Source: Massilia arenae
GTDB lineage: Bacteria; Pseudomonadota; Gammaproteobacteria; Burkholderiales; Burkholderiaceae_D
Length of the DNA: 64,000 nt
Assembly: GCF_008014745.1 (NCBI RefSeq)
Contig: NZ_VPFD01000013.1
Coordinates: 122,661 to 186,660, forward strand
Direction: 5' to 3'
A program made the position numbers and the translations under genes. Below are positions 42,806-51,830 of this stretch, one piece after another. Position 1 is the first letter of the stretch, and every line of letters begins with the position of its first letter. The notes under the pieces are model-generated. The model had not been told where the DNA came from. It ran no database searches and saw only the letters and a list, made by a program, of their open reading frames with translations.

Positions 42806-43054
42806 ATGTACCTCGAGCAAATCAAGACCATCCTGACCGACACCCTCAGCCTGGGCGACGCCGGACGCGACCTGACCGCCGATTCGCCCCTGCTGGGCGC
42901 GCTGCCGGAACTCGATTCGATGGCCGTGATCAGCCTGATCGCCGCCCTCGAGGAGCATTTCGACATCGCGATCGACGACGACGACATCAGCGCCAGCACC
43001 TTCTCCACCCTGGGCAGCCTGGCGGCCTTCGTGGAAGCCAAGCGCGGCGCATGA
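42806..43054 (+). CDS. Acyl carrier protein, XrtA-associated
   Basis: 82 residues, acidic, four-helix ACP pattern with the phosphopantetheine Ser38 in ELDSMAV and IALEEHFDIAIDDDDI-like acidic helices after it. A dedicated ACP within the locus could carry the product of the acyl-CoA ligase (27732) or donate acyl chains to the FeeM-like enzyme (1902). The ATG at 42806 is preferred over the GTG at 42791 because GGAA precedes it and similarity starts here. It overlaps the next gene by 4 bases. Confidence 0.87.
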   Translation: MYLEQIKTILTDTLSLGDAGRDLTADSPLLGALPELDSMAVISLIAALEEHFDIAIDDDDISASTFSTLGSLAAFVEAKRGA

Positions 43055-43896
43055 ACGGCGCCGCCGCCGCGCCGGCCGAACCCTTCTTCCTGGAGGCGGA
43101 CGGCGGACGGCGTTTCTGCCTCTATCACCCTCCCGCCGGACCCGCGCGCAGCGCGCTGCTGTACGTGCATCCCTTCGCCGAAGAGATGAACCGCGCGCGC
43201 CGCATGGCGGCGCTGCAGGCGCGCGCCTTCGCCGCGACGGGCCACGCCGTGCTGCAGATCGACCTGGCCGGCTGCGGCGACAGCAGCGGCGACTTCGGCG
43301 ATGCGCGTTGGGAGCGGTGGCGGGACGACCTGGCGCTGGCCGCGGCCTGGCTCCAGGAACGGACCGGCGCGCCGCTGCGGCTGTGGGGCCTGCGCCTGGG
43401 CGCGCTGCTGGCGCTGGACTACGCGCGCGTCGCCACGCACCCGGTGGCCGGCATGCTGCTGTGGCAGCCGGTGCTGAAAGGCTCCACCTACCTGACCCAG
43501 TTCCTGCGCCTGCGCCTGGCCGGGGCCCTGCTGGCCGACGGCGAGGCCGGCGGCGGCACGGCGGACTTGCGTGCGGCGCTGCTGGCCGGCGAACCGCTCG
43601 AGATCGCCGGCTACGACCTCGATCCCCGCCTGGCGCGCGCGCTCGACGCGCTCGATCCGCTGGACGCCTTCCGCCCGACCTGCCCGGTCGACTGGATCGA
43701 GGCGGTCACGCAGGCCGGCGCCGAACCGTCGCCAGGCGCCGCGCGCGCCGCCGCCGCCTGGCGCGGCGCCGGCGTCGACCTGCGCCTGCACCCGGTCCAC
43801 AGCGCACCGTTCTGGACCACCACCGAGATCACGGAAAACGCGGCCTGGCTGGAGACCGGCACGGCCGCGCTGGAGGCCAGACTGCATGGGCATTGA
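43051..43896 (+). CDS. Exosortase A-associated hydrolase 2 (alpha/beta)
   Basis: 281 residues of the alpha/beta-hydrolase fold, matching the XrtA-associated hydrolase-2 group. It starts EPFFLEADGGRRFCLYHPPAG; LYVHPFAEEMNRARRM carries the oxyanion/His-rich region and LQIDLAGCGDSSGDFGDARW the strand after the lid. LWGLRLGALLALDYA stands at the nucleophile elbow with Arg-Leu instead of the usual Ser, so the active site may be atypical. It occurs with hydrolase 1 and ACP in many XrtA loci, perhaps as a thioesterase or esterase; activity is unproven. Confidence 0.85.
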   Translation: MNGAAAAPAEPFFLEADGGRRFCLYHPPAGPARSALLYVHPFAEEMNRARRMAALQARAFAATGHAVLQIDLAGCGDSSGDFGDARWERWRDDLALAAAWLQERTGAPLRLWGLRLGALLALDYARVATHPVAGMLLWQPVLKGSTYLTQFLRLRLAGALLADGEAGGGTADLRAALLAGEPLEIAGYDLDPRLARALDALDPLDAFRPTCPVDWIEAVTQAGAEPSPGAARAAAAWRGAGVDLRLHPVHSAPFWTTTEITENAAWLETGTAALEARLHGH

Positions 43897-43933
43897 AGGC
43901 GTGGAGACCAGGCATATGGAAGCCGGCACCGAC

Positions 43934-44797
43934 ATGAACGACGGCCTCGACGAGCGCGCGCTCACGTTCGGCTGCGGCGGCGAACGCCTGTATGGCATCC
44001 TGAGCCTGCCCGGCCAGGCGGCAGCCTGCACCCGCGGGGTGCTGGTGGTGGTCGGGGGGCCGCAATACCGCGCCGGCAGTCACCGCCAGTTCACGCTGCT
44101 GGCGCGCGACCTGGCGCAGGGAGGCGTGCCGGTGCTGCGCTTCGACTACCGCGGCATGGGCGACAGCGAAGGCGCCGTGCGTTCCTTCGACGACGTCGAG
44201 GACGACCTGCGCGCCGCCATCGACGCCTTCATGGCGGCCGTCCCCGGGCTGCGCGAAGTGGTGCTCTGGGGCCTGTGCGACGCCGCCTCGGCGATCGGCA
44301 TGTATGCCGCGCGCGATGCGCGCGTGGCCGGCCTGGTCCTGCTCAATCCCTGGGTGCGCACCGAGGACGGCCTGGCGCGCACCACCCTGCGCCACTACTA
44401 CCGCGCGCGCCTGAAGGATCCCGCCTTCTGGAGGCAGCTGCTGGGCGGAGGCCTCGACTGGCGCCGCTCGCTGGCTTCGCTGCTGGCGCTGCTGCGCAAG
44501 GCCAGGGGCAAGCCCGCGCCTGCCGCCGCAGGCGTTCCCACCACGGTTTCGCTGCCCGAGCGGATGCGCGCCGGCCTGCAGGATTTCAGGGGCCACGTGC
44601 TGCTGGTGATCGCCGGCGCCGACCTGACCGCGCGCGAATTCTGCGACCTGGCCGATGCCGACCGTGCCTGGCGCGGCGTGCTGGCTCCGCCACGCGTGAC
44701 GCGGCGCCGGATCGACGGCGCCGACCATACCTTCTCGCGCCGCGCCTGGCGCGACCAGGTCGCGCGCTGGACCGGCGAGTGGCTGCGTTCCTGGTAA
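43934..44797 (+). CDS. Exosortase A-associated hydrolase 1 (alpha/beta)
   Basis: 287 residues. LTFGCGGERLYGILSLPGQ, LVVVGGPQYRAGSHRQF, LRFDYRGMGDSEG and WGLCDAASAIGMYAARD are in family order; the nucleophile elbow holds Cys (GLCDAAS), as in this subgroup. The late GADHTFSRRAW carries the catalytic His. Partner of hydrolase 2. The start at 43934 aligns with the family; in-frame ATGs at 43916 and 43886 are possible, the latter overlapping the previous gene. It converges with the beta-helix gene, 4 bp between stops. Confidence 0.85.
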   Translation: MNDGLDERALTFGCGGERLYGILSLPGQAAACTRGVLVVVGGPQYRAGSHRQFTLLARDLAQGGVPVLRFDYRGMGDSEGAVRSFDDVEDDLRAAIDAFMAAVPGLREVVLWGLCDAASAIGMYAARDARVAGLVLLNPWVRTEDGLARTTLRHYYRARLKDPAFWRQLLGGGLDWRRSLASLLALLRKARGKPAPAAAGVPTTVSLPERMRAGLQDFRGHVLLVIAGADLTAREFCDLADADRAWRGVLAPPRVTRRRIDGADHTFSRRAWRDQVARWTGEWLRSW

Positions 44798-44801
44798 GTC
44801 T

Positions 44802-46232
44802 TTAGCGGCGCCGGCAGGCTCCGAAATCGTCGAAGGCCCCGTACACGCCCACCGTGGCGCGTGCGGCGCCGCACAGGTCGACGCCATCGCGGCGCGGCTG
44901 CATGCGTCCCGGCGCCCCGTCTTTCCAGCGAAAGTCGCCTTCGCCCGGGGCTGCGAACAGCGCGCGCACCGGATGCCAGCCCAGGTACGAGCGCCATAGC
45001 CCGGCATCGCGGTTGTCCGCCAGGTGCAGAAGGCTGCCGTCGCGGCTGCGGATCGGGCCGTCGACCAGGTTGCCGTCCAGCCGCGCGCTGCTGGTGGCGT
45101 AACGGACGTCGATGCCGGCCGTGTCGACCAGGGTGTTGTCCTCGATCCTGGAATCGGAAGCGCTGTTGAGGTAGATGCCGACGTCGGAACAGCCGACGAT
45201 CAGGTTGGCGCGCAGCACGCCGCGTTCCTGCTCGGTCACGCAGCGTCCGTCGCGGCAGAAGCGCCCGCCCGTGCCGCCCCCGCCGAGCGACAGGCCGACG
45301 CGCTGGCCCGGCTGGCCGGCCAGCGCCTGCTCGCACCACACCAGGTTGCGCTCGAAGACATTGCCGCTGCCGCCGCCCTTGGCGAAGGCCCCGTAGCTGA
45401 CGCGGTTCCCGTGCAGCTTGACGAAGTCGCGAATGAGGTTGCCGCGCACGGTCCAGTCGCTGGCCGCGACCAGGTCGATCGGCGTGACCGGCCGGCGCGT
45501 CGCGCGCGGCGTCGGGTTGGACAGGGTATTCGCCTCGATCAGGCCATGGTCGGGAAAGCGCCCGCCTGCGCCATTGATCTTGAAATGGGCATTGAAGCCC
45601 TGGACCGCGTTGTTGACGGCGGCAAAGTGGCTGGCCGCGCCCGTGACCTGGAACGCGTGCTCGCAATCGTCGTGGCGCCGGCAGGCGCCGTCGATCGCCA
45701 GGTTCTCGAAGCGCCAGTGCGGGGCGCCGACCCGGATCGCGATCGTCACGTGGGAGATCAATTTCACCGTCCCCGGTTGCGCGGCGCGCACCACGACCGG
45801 CGCCCCTGCGGCGCCGGGCCGGCCCGCTTCCAGCGAGCGGTTCGCGATGCGGTAGGTTCCCGGCGCCAGCGTGATCGTGGCGCCCGGCACGGCCTTGGCC
45901 ATGGCGGAGCGCAGCGCGGCGACGTCGCGCACCAGGCCGACCTCGGGTCCGGGCACGCCCGCGGCCTGCGGCTGGGCGCCGAGCCGCAGGCCATCGAGAC
46001 GTACCGTGGCCGGCGCGCCGCGATCCAGCTTCAGCAAGGCGTCGCTGGCGAGCCGGCCGGCGCCGGTGATGACCGCGTTGTGGCCGCTGCTGCGCTTGTC
46101 GATGTACGGCGCCAGCGCGCGCGGCATCACGCCCGCGCGTTCGAGCGCGAACAGCGCCGCGACGATGCCGCAGCCGGCCAGCACGACGCAGGCCGCCAGC
46201 GCGGCCAGCGCCAGCCGCGCGCCACGGCTCAT
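44802..46232 (-). CDS. Right-handed beta-helix protein (PL6/chondroitinase B-like lyase fold)
   Basis: 476 residues with an N-terminal membrane anchor or lipoprotein-like signal (VVLAGCG near residue 20). A parallel beta-helix follows: PGATITLAPGTYRIANRSLEAG, VVRAAQPGTVKLISHVTIAIRVGAPHWRFENLAIDG, NTLSNPTPRATRRPV and GIYLNSASDSRIEDNTLVDT. The opening segment resembles alginate lyase/chondroitinase B (PL6) proteins. A role in cutting or remodelling the acidic polymer is inferred. Its ATG overlaps the prsR stop by 4 bases, so it is the last gene of the prsK-prsR operon and therefore probably produced with the regulators. Confidence 0.78.
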   Translation of the reverse strand: MSRGARLALAALAACVVLAGCGIVAALFALERAGVMPRALAPYIDKRSSGHNAVITGAGRLASDALLKLDRGAPATVRLDGLRLGAQPQAAGVPGPEVGLVRDVAALRSAMAKAVPGATITLAPGTYRIANRSLEAGRPGAAGAPVVVRAAQPGTVKLISHVTIAIRVGAPHWRFENLAIDGACRRHDDCEHAFQVTGAASHFAAVNNAVQGFNAHFKINGAGGRFPDHGLIEANTLSNPTPRATRRPVTPIDLVAASDWTVRGNLIRDFVKLHGNRVSYGAFAKGGGSGNVFERNLVWCEQALAGQPGQRVGLSLGGGGTGGRFCRDGRCVTEQERGVLRANLIVGCSDVGIYLNSASDSRIEDNTLVDTAGIDVRYATSSARLDGNLVDGPIRSRDGSLLHLADNRDAGLWRSYLGWHPVRALFAAPGEGDFRWKDGAPGRMQPRRDGVDLCGAARATVGVYGAFDDFGACRRR

Positions 46233-47593
46233 GCGCTGCTCTTGATGCCGTGCCGGCTCATCAGGTCATACAGGGTCGGGCGGCTCACGCCCAGCATCTC
46301 GGAGGCCTTGACGATATTGCCGTCCACCCGCGCCAGCACGCGCACGATGGCCGCATGTTCGGCCTCGTCGCGCACCTGGCGCAAATTGAGCGGTTGCTCG
46401 ACCTGGGTGCCGTCGTCGGGCAGGCCCAGGTCGTCGGCCACGATGGTCGGGCCGTCAGCCATGATCACGGCGCGCTTGACGCAGTTTTCCATCTCGCGCA
46501 CATTGCCCGGCCACGCGTAGGCTTCGATGGCGGCGATCGCGTCGGGCGCGAAATGCATGGTCGGGCGCGACTCCTGGGCGCAGAACTTGTTCTTGAAGTG
46601 GTGGGCCAGCAGGGCCGCATCGCCCTGGCGCGCGCGCAGCGGCGGGATCGTGACCACGATTTCCGACAAGCGGTAATACAAATCTTCGCGGAAGCGCCCG
46701 GTACTGCACAGCTCCTTGAGCCTCTGGTGGGTCGCGCACACGATGCGCACGTCGACCGGGATTTCCTCGTGGCCGCCGATGCGTTCGATCACGCGCTCCT
46801 GCAAAAAGCGCAGCAGCTTGGCCTGCAACGCCATCGGCAGGTCGCCTACTTCATCCAGGAAGAAGGTGCCGCCGTTGGCCAGTTCTACCTTGCCCTTGGT
46901 CTGCTTGGCCGCGCCGGTGAAGGCGCCTTTCTCGTAGCCGAACAATTCGCTCTCGAGCAGGTTCTCGGGAATCGCGGCGCAGTTGATCGCCACGAAGCGC
47001 TCCTTGGCGCGCGGCGACAGCGCGTGCAGCGCGCGCGCCAGCACTTCCTTGCCGGTGCCCGATTCGCCCAGGACCATCACCGAGGCCGAGGTCGGGGCCA
47101 CCTTCTCGATATTGCGGCAGACCTTGAGCATGCCGGCGTCGCGGCTGATCACGCCCGCCATCGGCGAATCGGCCTGGTTCGACTGCATGCGGCGGTTTTC
47201 CATCTGCAGGTTATGCAAGAAGAACGCGCGCTGGACCACCAGGTTCAGCACCTCCGGCTCGCACGGCTTCTGGTGGAAATCGTAGGCGCCCATGGCGATC
47301 GCCTTGACCGCGTTGGCGCGCTCCTGGTTGCCGGTCAGGACGATCACGCGGGTGTCCGGCGCCAGCGCCAGGATCTGCTCGAGCGTGGCCAGGCCCTCGG
47401 TCGAACCGTCCGGATCGGGCGGCAGCCCGAGGTCCATGGTGACCACCGCCGGCTCGTGGCGGCGGATCTGCGCCAGCGCGCTTTCGCGGTCGCCGGCGAC
47501 GACCACGTCATAGGCATCGAAGCTCCAGCGCAGCTGCTTCTGCAGGCCGGGGTCGTCCTCGATGATCAACAGTTTCGGTTTGTTTTGGGTCAC
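46229..47593 (-). CDS. prsR: PEP-CTERM-box response regulator, sigma-54 activator
   Basis: 454 residues in NtrC order. The receiver has phospho-acceptor Asp54 (VTMDLGLPPD). A sigma-54-interaction AAA+ domain follows with Walker A GESGTGKE, the GAFTGA loop (YEKGAFTGAAKQTKGK) and NGGTFFLDEVGDLP. The C-terminal Fis-type helix-turn-helix is NIVKASEMLGVSRPTLYDLMSRHG. It activates RpoN promoters such as 1013-1027 that drive PEP-CTERM genes. It is 14 bp downstream of its kinase gene prsK. Confidence 0.95.
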   Translation of the reverse strand: MTQNKPKLLIIEDDPGLQKQLRWSFDAYDVVVAGDRESALAQIRRHEPAVVTMDLGLPPDPDGSTEGLATLEQILALAPDTRVIVLTGNQERANAVKAIAMGAYDFHQKPCEPEVLNLVVQRAFFLHNLQMENRRMQSNQADSPMAGVISRDAGMLKVCRNIEKVAPTSASVMVLGESGTGKEVLARALHALSPRAKERFVAINCAAIPENLLESELFGYEKGAFTGAAKQTKGKVELANGGTFFLDEVGDLPMALQAKLLRFLQERVIERIGGHEEIPVDVRIVCATHQRLKELCSTGRFREDLYYRLSEIVVTIPPLRARQGDAALLAHHFKNKFCAQESRPTMHFAPDAIAAIEAYAWPGNVREMENCVKRAVIMADGPTIVADDLGLPDDGTQVEQPLNLRQVRDEAEHAAIVRVLARVDGNIVKASEMLGVSRPTLYDLMSRHGIKSSA

Positions 47594-47607
47594 GGCTATT
47601 CCTCAGT

Positions 47608-49716
47608 TCACGCTGCGCGATCGATGGCGCCGGCGGCGATGCCGGCGCCAGCCTCATGGTACAACGGCAGGGTGACGGTAAAAGTGGTTCCGACCGAGGG
47701 CGTGCTGGTCAAATCCAGCGCGCCGCCCAGCTCAGTGATGTATTCGCGGCTCTCGAACACGCCGATGCCCATGCCGGCCGGCTTGGTCGATTCGAACGGC
47801 TTGAACAGGCGCTCGCGAATGAATTTCTCGGTCATGCCGGCGCCGGTATCGGCCACCGTGATCGCCACCCGGTCGCCCCGGCGACGCACGGTGACGTTCA
47901 CATGGCCGCTCTTGGGCGTGGCCTCGATCGCGTTCTGGATCAGGTGACCCAGCACGCGCTCGAGCCGCTCGCGGTCGGCCAGCACCATCAGGCCCTGCTG
48001 CTCGACCTGCAGCGAGGGATGCGGCTCGAGGGCGCTCTTGAGCGCGATCGCCTGGCGCACCACGGCCTCGACCGACAAGGCGCGCGGCCGCGCCGGGGCA
48101 TCGTTGCGGCTCAGTTTCTGCAGCATCGACGTCATCTTCTGGATCGAATGGTCGACCGTGTCGAGCATGTCGCGCTGGAACTCCGGATTGTCGCGGTGCT
48201 TTTCGGCGTTGGCGTTCATCAGGGACAGCTGGGACACCAGGTTCTTGAGGTCGTGCACCACGAAGGTCGACATGCGGTTGAACGAATCGAACTGGCGCGC
48301 CACCATCAATTCATCGGCGGCGTCCTGCTGCGCCAGGTAGCTAGCGGCCTGGCTGCCCGCGATCTCGAGCAGGTCGAACACTTCCCAGTTCAGGGCCACG
48401 GTGCTGCGCGCATCCTGCAGCACCACGAAGCCGAACAGTTTCGAGTGCATGATCAGGGGCACCACCAGCCAGCCGCGCGGGAATTCCTTGAGCCAGGCCG
48501 GCAGTTCGAGGTCTCCGTACTTCTCGGGCAAAGCCTGGTATTCGCGCAGGTCGATCACCCACTGGGTGGTTTCCAGGAAGCGGCAGAACTTCGAATCGGC
48601 CGGCTCGACGGCGCTGCTGGTGGCCTGCCAGCCGGCCACCGGCCGGAAGGTGCTGGCGCCGCCGCTGTCGGGTTCCTCGTCGCGGCGCTGCCACAGCACC
48701 CCGCCCGGGCTTTCGACCAGGGCGCCGACCGCCTCGATCGCGCGCTCGCCGATATTGGCGCTGTGCTCGGACAGGGTGCGCGTGAAGCGCATCCATTCCT
48801 CGCGGTAGTCGTAGCCGTAGCTGTAGAAATGCTTGCTGATGAAGACCTTGAGCCAGGCGCGGAAAGCGCCCGAGAACAGGGTCCCGGCCAGCACCAGCAG
48901 CGCGCCGCACAGGAACACGACCTGCATCACGCCGCCCCAGCTGCCGCCGAAGTAGCGCAGGTAGTAGCCGGCGAAGCCCATCGCCATCAGGTACAGCGCG
49001 GAGCCGAACAGCGCGGTCGAATGGAACATCACGCGCCGCGACAGCGCCAGCGCATTGGCGCGCGAGGTGCCGCGCTTGATCGCGGTGCCGATCAGCGGCA
49101 TGGCCAGGGCGTTGACGATGCCGCGCGCGGCCCAGGTGTCCTGGTGCATCTCATGGAACAGCATCGCCTGGCTGTACATATAGAAATCGTAGGCGAACAT
49201 GGCGCCGATGCCGAGGCAGGCGAACTTGATGGCCCAGCGCTCCTGCACCGTCTTGTTGCGGTACACCTGCTCGACCAGCAGCATGCCCAGCACCGCCTGG
49301 CATACGCGCAGCGTCACGTTCGGCAGCAGGCCGTCGATGTTGAGCATCAGGTCGGTGCGCAGCAGCGCCGTCGCCAGCAGCAGGCCCAGATAGGCCATGC
49401 CGCCCGCGAACACCGAGGTGCGCAGGCCGAATGGCCAGCGACTGCCAGGATCGCGGTAGTTGCCGAGTAACAGGACCAGCACGACGCACCAGGCGCCGCT
49501 GCGCAGGATCTCGAGCTTGTCGGTCCAGACCGACCACAGCCCGAGGCCAGACGCGGCTTCCAGGGCCAGGGCGCCGGACCAGAGCGCGGTGAGCGCGCAG
49601 GCGATCGCGACCGGCGCGACGTGGCTGCGGCCGCGCCAGATCGTCAGCAGGAGACCGATCAGCAGGAAGAAACCGATAGCGGCGACGCTATAGCTATAGA
49701 CGGCAATGCTGGTCAA
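47608..49716 (-). CDS. prsK: XrtA/PEP-CTERM-system sensor histidine kinase
   Basis: 702 residues. The N-terminal part has about nine membrane helices (residues 1-300). A GAF-like segment follows (SPGGVLWQRRDEEPDSGG, FGFVVLQDARSTVALNW). The HisKA domain has the phospho-acceptor His488 (FVVHDLKNLVSQLSLMN), and the HATPase domain has HLIQNAIEATP, ADTGAGM and GMGIGVFESREYITELGG. The membrane part looks like a sensor of an unknown envelope or polymer signal. It phosphorylates PrsR, encoded next. Confidence 0.94.
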   Translation of the reverse strand: MTSIAVYSYSVAAIGFFLLIGLLLTIWRGRSHVAPVAIACALTALWSGALALEAASGLGLWSVWTDKLEILRSGAWCVVLVLLLGNYRDPGSRWPFGLRTSVFAGGMAYLGLLLATALLRTDLMLNIDGLLPNVTLRVCQAVLGMLLVEQVYRNKTVQERWAIKFACLGIGAMFAYDFYMYSQAMLFHEMHQDTWAARGIVNALAMPLIGTAIKRGTSRANALALSRRVMFHSTALFGSALYLMAMGFAGYYLRYFGGSWGGVMQVVFLCGALLVLAGTLFSGAFRAWLKVFISKHFYSYGYDYREEWMRFTRTLSEHSANIGERAIEAVGALVESPGGVLWQRRDEEPDSGGASTFRPVAGWQATSSAVEPADSKFCRFLETTQWVIDLREYQALPEKYGDLELPAWLKEFPRGWLVVPLIMHSKLFGFVVLQDARSTVALNWEVFDLLEIAGSQAASYLAQQDAADELMVARQFDSFNRMSTFVVHDLKNLVSQLSLMNANAEKHRDNPEFQRDMLDTVDHSIQKMTSMLQKLSRNDAPARPRALSVEAVVRQAIALKSALEPHPSLQVEQQGLMVLADRERLERVLGHLIQNAIEATPKSGHVNVTVRRRGDRVAITVADTGAGMTEKFIRERLFKPFESTKPAGMGIGVFESREYITELGGALDLTSTPSVGTTFTVTLPLYHEAGAGIAAGAIDRAA

Positions 49717-49783
49717 CGTGCGCCATCCATGAGAACGTGCATTGAAAAAATCCGGATGAAGAGGTCACGCACACCAATGCCTG

Positions 49784-49803
49784 GCCCCGGGACCACCCGG
49801 GGC
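49784..49803 (-). terminator. Hairpin between the sugar transferase and prsK
   Basis: GCCCCGGG-ACCA-CCCGGGGC, an 8-bp GC stem in the 94-bp gap. No T-run follows on the minus strand, so it is more likely an attenuator or processing hairpin than a strong terminator. Confidence 0.4.
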
Positions 49804-49810
49804 GTGGTCA

Positions 49811-51214
49811 TCAGCGTCCGCTGCGGAACAGCACGACCTTGAGCGTATTGATCAGGACCAGCACGTCGAGGAACAGGCTGTTGTTCTTGACGTAATACAG
49901 GTCGTACTGCAGCTTTTGCAGCGCATCCTCGGCCGAGGAACCATAGCCGTAACGCACTTGCGCCCAGCCGGTGATGCCTGGCTTGATGCTATGGCGCACA
50001 TTGTAGTACGGCACCACCTCGATCAGTTGCTCCACGAAATAAGCACGCTCGGGACGCGGGCCGACGAAGGACATCTCGCCCTTGAGCACATTGAATACCT
50101 GGGGCAGTTCGTCGATGCGGGTCTTGCGCATGAAATTGCCGACGCGGGTGACGCGCGGATCGTTCTGGGCCGCCCACTGCGGCTTGCCGCCCTTCTCGGC
50201 ATCGGTGCGCATGCTGCGGAACTTGTGCACCCGGAAGATCTTGCCATCCTTGCCGACCCGTTCCTGCGAATAGAACACGGGGCCACGGTCTTCCAGCCAC
50301 ACGGCGATCGCCGCGGCCAGCATGATCGGCAAGGTCATGACCATGATCAGGGTGCTGCACACCAGGTCGAAGCCGCGCTTCATGAAGGTTCGGATAAAGC
50401 TCTGGTCGAAGCCGCCGCCGAAGACCAGCCAGCTCGGCTGAAGGGAGTCGACCCGGATCTGGCACGTCTCGCGTTCGAAGAAGGTGGCGGCATCGGTGAC
50501 CTTGAGTCCCTGCAATTTACAATCCAGCAATTCCTTGATGGGGAAGCTGCCGCGTCGGTTCTGGACCGACACAACGATTTCCTGCACGCCGTACTGCTTG
50601 GCGACCTTGACCAGCGAATCACCGTCGCGGACCTTGAGCAGATTGCCGGTGGGCACGCACACCTCTTCGCTGGCGACCGGAATGAAGCCGGCGATGTTGT
50701 AGCGATGGTAGCTGGTCTTTTTTTGCGCCAGCTCGCTGCATTCCTTGGCCAGCGGACCGCTTCCGAGGAACATGATGCGTGACTGCATCAGACGCATTTC
50801 GGACGTCTTGAAAAAGATGATGCGCGCTGTGAAGATGCCGACCGCCGCCAGGCCGAACACCAGCAGCAGGATGCCTCGGCCGAAGTACAGGTCGGGGGCG
50901 ATATAGAACACCAGGGTCAGGATCAGGAAGCCCATCAGGAAGGCGGGCATCAGCTTCATGAGGAAGGGATGGCGCAGTCCCTCGTCGAAATCGAGCTGGT
51001 ACATGCCCATGGCGCTCATGCTGAAGCTGACCGCTACTGCAAAGGCGATTGCTGAAGCCAGGAAGTGATCGAGCTGGAGGATCGTCGCCGGCCCGCTGGC
51101 GTCGAGAAAACGCATCGCGGCGCCCGCATAGGCGGCGCCAAGCAGGATCAATATCTCTACAAACAGCAGGACGAATACGATCTTCGACACATAGTGATTA
51201 GAGATCCGAAACAT
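49811..51214 (-). CDS. XrtA-system initiating sugar transferase (polyprenyl-phosphate glycosyl-1-phosphate transferase)
   Basis: 467 residues of the TIGR03013/EpsB-type group. Four N-terminal membrane helices and a CoA-binding-like middle domain precede the C-terminal bacterial sugar transferase domain. That domain has [18 protein letters not shown], the catalytic region [43 protein letters not shown] and [24 protein letters not shown]. It starts each repeat unit by placing a sugar phosphate on undecaprenyl phosphate. GGGG lies 7 bases before the ATG. First gene of the group that continues with prsK. Confidence 0.93.
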   Translation of the reverse strand: MFRISNHYVSKIVFVLLFVEILILLGAAYAGAAMRFLDASGPATILQLDHFLASAIAFAVAVSFSMSAMGMYQLDFDEGLRHPFLMKLMPAFLMGFLILTLVFYIAPDLYFGRGILLLVFGLAAVGIFTARIIFFKTSEMRLMQSRIMFLGSGPLAKECSELAQKKTSYHRYNIAGFIPVASEEVCVPTGNLLKVRDGDSLVKVAKQYGVQEIVVSVQNRRGSFPIKELLDCKLQGLKVTDAATFFERETCQIRVDSLQPSWLVFGGGFDQSFIRTFMKRGFDLVCSTLIMVMTLPIMLAAAIAVWLEDRGPVFYSQERVGKDGKIFRVHKFRSMRTDAEKGGKPQWAAQNDPRVTRVGNFMRKTRIDELPQVFNVLKGEMSFVGPRPERAYFVEQLIEVVPYYNVRHSIKPGITGWAQVRYGYGSSAEDALQKLQYDLYYVKNNSLFLDVLVLINTLKVVLFRSGR

Positions 51215-51349
51215 GTTATTCCCCAGAATTTATTATTGCTTCACTGCTTGCTGAGTTGGCAAAACGAGCGCAAGGCGGTCGCTGCATCGAGCACAGCGCG
51301 CGCATGGTCTCATACAATAGCTACACCGTGTCGCGCTCGCCAAGACCCC

Positions 51350-51363
51350 GTTGTATTTACAAC
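51350..51363. promoter_or_regulatory. Palindrome in the long gap upstream of the initiating transferase
   Basis: GTTGTA-TT-TACAAC, 136 bp upstream of the ATG at 51214. It lies in the A/T-rich interval 51215-51830, where I see no credible gene. It resembles the dyads at 19052-19068 and 2700-2717 and may be an operator. Confidence 0.35.
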
Positions 51364-51830
51364 AAACGCCGACTCCTGGATAACAAATTTCCTAGCGCAA
51401 CATTATCAATATAGCAAAGATCTAGATTTGTTTCTTTATCGCTATATCTAGCGTGCGCGGGTAGAGCGGCTTCCCGCCGAACACTGGGGCGTGTGCATGC
51501 TCCCCGTCATCATGTGCTCGCACATCGTCAGCGAGGCCTTCTAAATGACTTGTCGCTGATGCAAGCACATCGGGCGAACAAGCGACCATCCATATCATTT
51601 AAGCAACTATTGAACAGCGTTTTTTTGCCATATTTTCAATAGTAAATATAGCATGGAAACACAAGCAGACTCAACGCTAGCGTATTACGGCGTGAGGTCA
51701 ATGCAACATGAATGCGCCCGGCAACTCCCGTGCCGATCATCGATAAGGAAAAGAAATTTTAGCATTGACTCAACATTGTGCAGCGCAACGGAGGATATCG
51801 TGCGCCATTGTTTTAAAGCTAATATTGATT

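Noticed and set aside
51215..51830. Small open frames and possible CRISPR-like spacing in the A/T-rich gap
   Set aside because: No regular repeats; I found no CRISPR array anywhere in the window.
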